Assembly: GCA_963921795.1 (NCBI GenBank)
Contig: OY997647.1
Location: 56,682,668-56,746,667 of the forward strand
Source: Nannobrachium achirus
Lineage: Eukaryota; Chordata; Actinopteri; Myctophiformes; Myctophidae
Length of the DNA stretch: 64,000 nucleotides
Direction: 5' to 3'
Made by a program: the position numbers and the translations under genes. Positions 62,601 through 64,000 of this stretch are shown here, piece after piece. Under the pieces are notes generated by a model. That model had not been told where the DNA came from. It saw nothing but the letters and a program-made list of their open reading frames with translations, and searched no databases. The stretch's first letter is position 1; every line of letters begins with the position of its first letter.

Positions 62601-64000
62601 ATTATGAATCTCCTCTCTGAGGTTTTAAACTGTAGCCCCTATGGTTTGCGAGAGAAAAATACTTGAATGTGACTTTTTGCATTGTCCCATTATAAGTCAA
62701 TGGGGAAAAATTAATTCACTAATAAATTAATATCAATTAAACTATAGAACCTTTCTCTTAGCAAGTTACTAGCACACGATTCCCGAGTAAGCCGGTCGTT
62801 TTGACATATGGCGCGAGTGTGTGGTGCAAAAACTGTGGGAGGAGTAGCGTGCCGAAGTTTAGAGAGTGCGCTTGTAAAGTCAATACTAGAATTGACAGAG
62901 TCAATTTTGACAAGTGTGCCTGCAGCGCGCTAAATGCGCGACCTCGTGCGGCGGTTCGGACCGCGAGACCGTCCGCCGAGTCGTCCGCGTTTCGTCGTGA
63001 GAGGGTCGGTCCCCTCGAAAAACGCGTTCTGGCACGAAACGGTTTCGTTTGGCGCGTTTGTGACGCCCCCTAGGGGTCGAAGTGGAAATGCTTTTGGGGA
63101 TCCGTTGAGTATGCCACCCCCGACCTGTGGTTGAAATTCAGTGGTGACTCGACCTATTGTTTGTGAGTTAGGGCAATTTTTTGCCAAACGGGCCCCTCCC
63201 GCTAACTTTGGAAGCGCGTTACGAACGAACGGTATGGACTATCAAAATATCCTTTGACTATGTTTATTGCGTGGCTTCATAGATCATGTGTACCGGTTTT
63301 TAAGACATTTGAAGAAAATATGTAGGAAAAGGAGCAAAAAGTGTGTTTTGGAGAAAATTCAAGATGGCGGAAAATCTATCCCTACGCAAATGGGCGTGGC
63401 CTATATGGGGAGATGCGTCTTGACCCAAGGAAGCCAGGGAAAAAATAATTTTCATTTTCCGATCTACGGTTCAAGAGTTACGGGGCAAAACGTAAAGTGA
63501 GCCGTTATAGCGCCACCATGAGGATGAGTGGTGTAATTATTTTTCAATTTATTCTTAAAATCATTATGAATCTCCTCTCCGAGGTTTGAAACTGTAGCCC
63601 CTATGGTTTGCGAGAGAAAAATACTTGAATGTGACTTTTTGCATTGTCCCATTATAAGTCGATGGGGAAAAATTAATTCACTAATAAATTAATATCAATT
63701 AAACTATAGAACCTTTCTTTTAGCAAGTTACTAGCACACCATTCCCGAGTAAGCCGGTCGTTTTGACATATGGCGCGAGTGTGTGGTGCAAAAACTGTGG
63801 GAGGAGTAGCGTGCCGAAGTTTAGAGAGTGCGCTTGTAAAGTCAATACTAGAATTGACAGAGTCAATTTTGACAAGTGTGCCTGCAGCGCGCTAAATGCG
63901 CGACCTTGTGTGGCGGTTCGGACCGTGAGACCGTCCGCCGAGTCGTCCGCGTTGCGTTGTGAGAGGGTCGGTCCCCGTGAAAAACGCGTTCTGGCACGAA

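Larger units (their letters stand above)
26125..64000. repeat. Satellite array: 44 cores in two types with ~570-bp linkers
   Basis: Cores are anchored at the gtgtaccg-type motif: 26506, 26947, 27956, 28395, 29421, 29859, 30864, 31816, 32254, 33272, 35346, 35786, 36800, 37762, 39254, 40216, 41229, 41859, 42293, 43266, 43704, 44716, 45727, 46739, 47369, 47803, 48818, 49303, 50035, 51047, 51677, 52111, 53126, 53611, 55301, 56267, 57319, 57753, 58767, 59928, 60942, 61371, 62326, 63288 (approximate to a few bases). Eleven b-type cores (26506, 27956, 29421, 31816, 35346, 41859, 43266, 47369, 51677, 57319, 60942) are followed after about 429-441 bp by an a-type core. A-type cores are followed by a linker, giving spacings of about 960 or about 1,012 bp. 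The array continues beyond the window. Confidence 0.93.

Noticed and set aside
26528-63500. Dozens of 60-126-codon ORFs in the satellite array
   Set aside because: They recur with the repeat period on both strands, mostly start with GTG or TTG, and carry no domain or splice support; they are products of the repeat.
26125-64000. CENP-B box in the satellite
   Set aside because: The nearest candidates (ttcgttgtgagaggg, and ttcgtgccagaacgc on the other strand) miss essential positions of the box, so a centromeric role cannot be argued from it.
26125-64000. CRISPR array
   Set aside because: Repeat units are 0.4-1 kb with no short spacer structure, and the window is eukaryotic.

Overview
This is a eukaryotic window, most likely from a teleost fish. 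The reasons are a large Helitron-like (Helentron/HLE2-type) transposase carrying a C-terminal EEP endonuclease, multi-exon structure with GT/AG introns, abundant (GT)n tracts, a small Ac-like hAT element, and very long tandem repeat blocks. The assignment to fish is inference from element types; no host gene is visible.

Layout. 1-3340 is a tandemly duplicated block of about 1.92 kb holding four long (GT)n tracts. 3341-5080 is non-coding with dispersed-repeat and possible LTR-like sequence. 5083-5262 looks like a GC-box promoter and a first non-coding exon. From 6951 to 20274 lies one plus-strand gene that the raw ORFs conceal. Fourteen short exons (6951-11843) and a 7.8 kb terminal exon (12445-20274) all join in frame, giving 9,345 nt of CDS, 3,114 residues and one stop. 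The protein reads: basic N-terminus, SGNH/GDSL-type hydrolase, proline-rich linker with a duplicated exon, two tandem C76/OTU-like cysteine-protease domains, a basic 21-residue repeat, a Cys/His-rich region, HUH Rep, PIF1-family helicase, and EEP endonuclease. The Rep (HVH and two tyrosines) and helicase (Walker A and B) motifs are intact. The endonuclease has SYH where the family has SDH.

20275-24000 is downstream sequence with a poly(A) signal, about four degenerate copies of a repeat, a stray satellite fragment and an ACAGT pentamer array. 24029-26040 is a 786-bp tandem duplication whose second copy carries a perfect 854-bp non-autonomous hAT insertion (8-bp TSD, empty site present in the first copy).

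From about 26125 to the window end (about 38 kb) is one satellite array. It contains 44 copies of a core of about 440 bp in two types. Type b (11 copies) always runs directly into a type a core; type a (33 copies) is followed by a linker of about 570 bp, giving units of about 1.01 kb. The array is broken by three related insertions (33.6, 38.1 and 54.3 kb) and a pentamer block (59.4 kb), and it includes an apparently exact 4,308-bp tandem duplication (45416-54031). The short ORFs in the array are by-products of the repeat, not genes.
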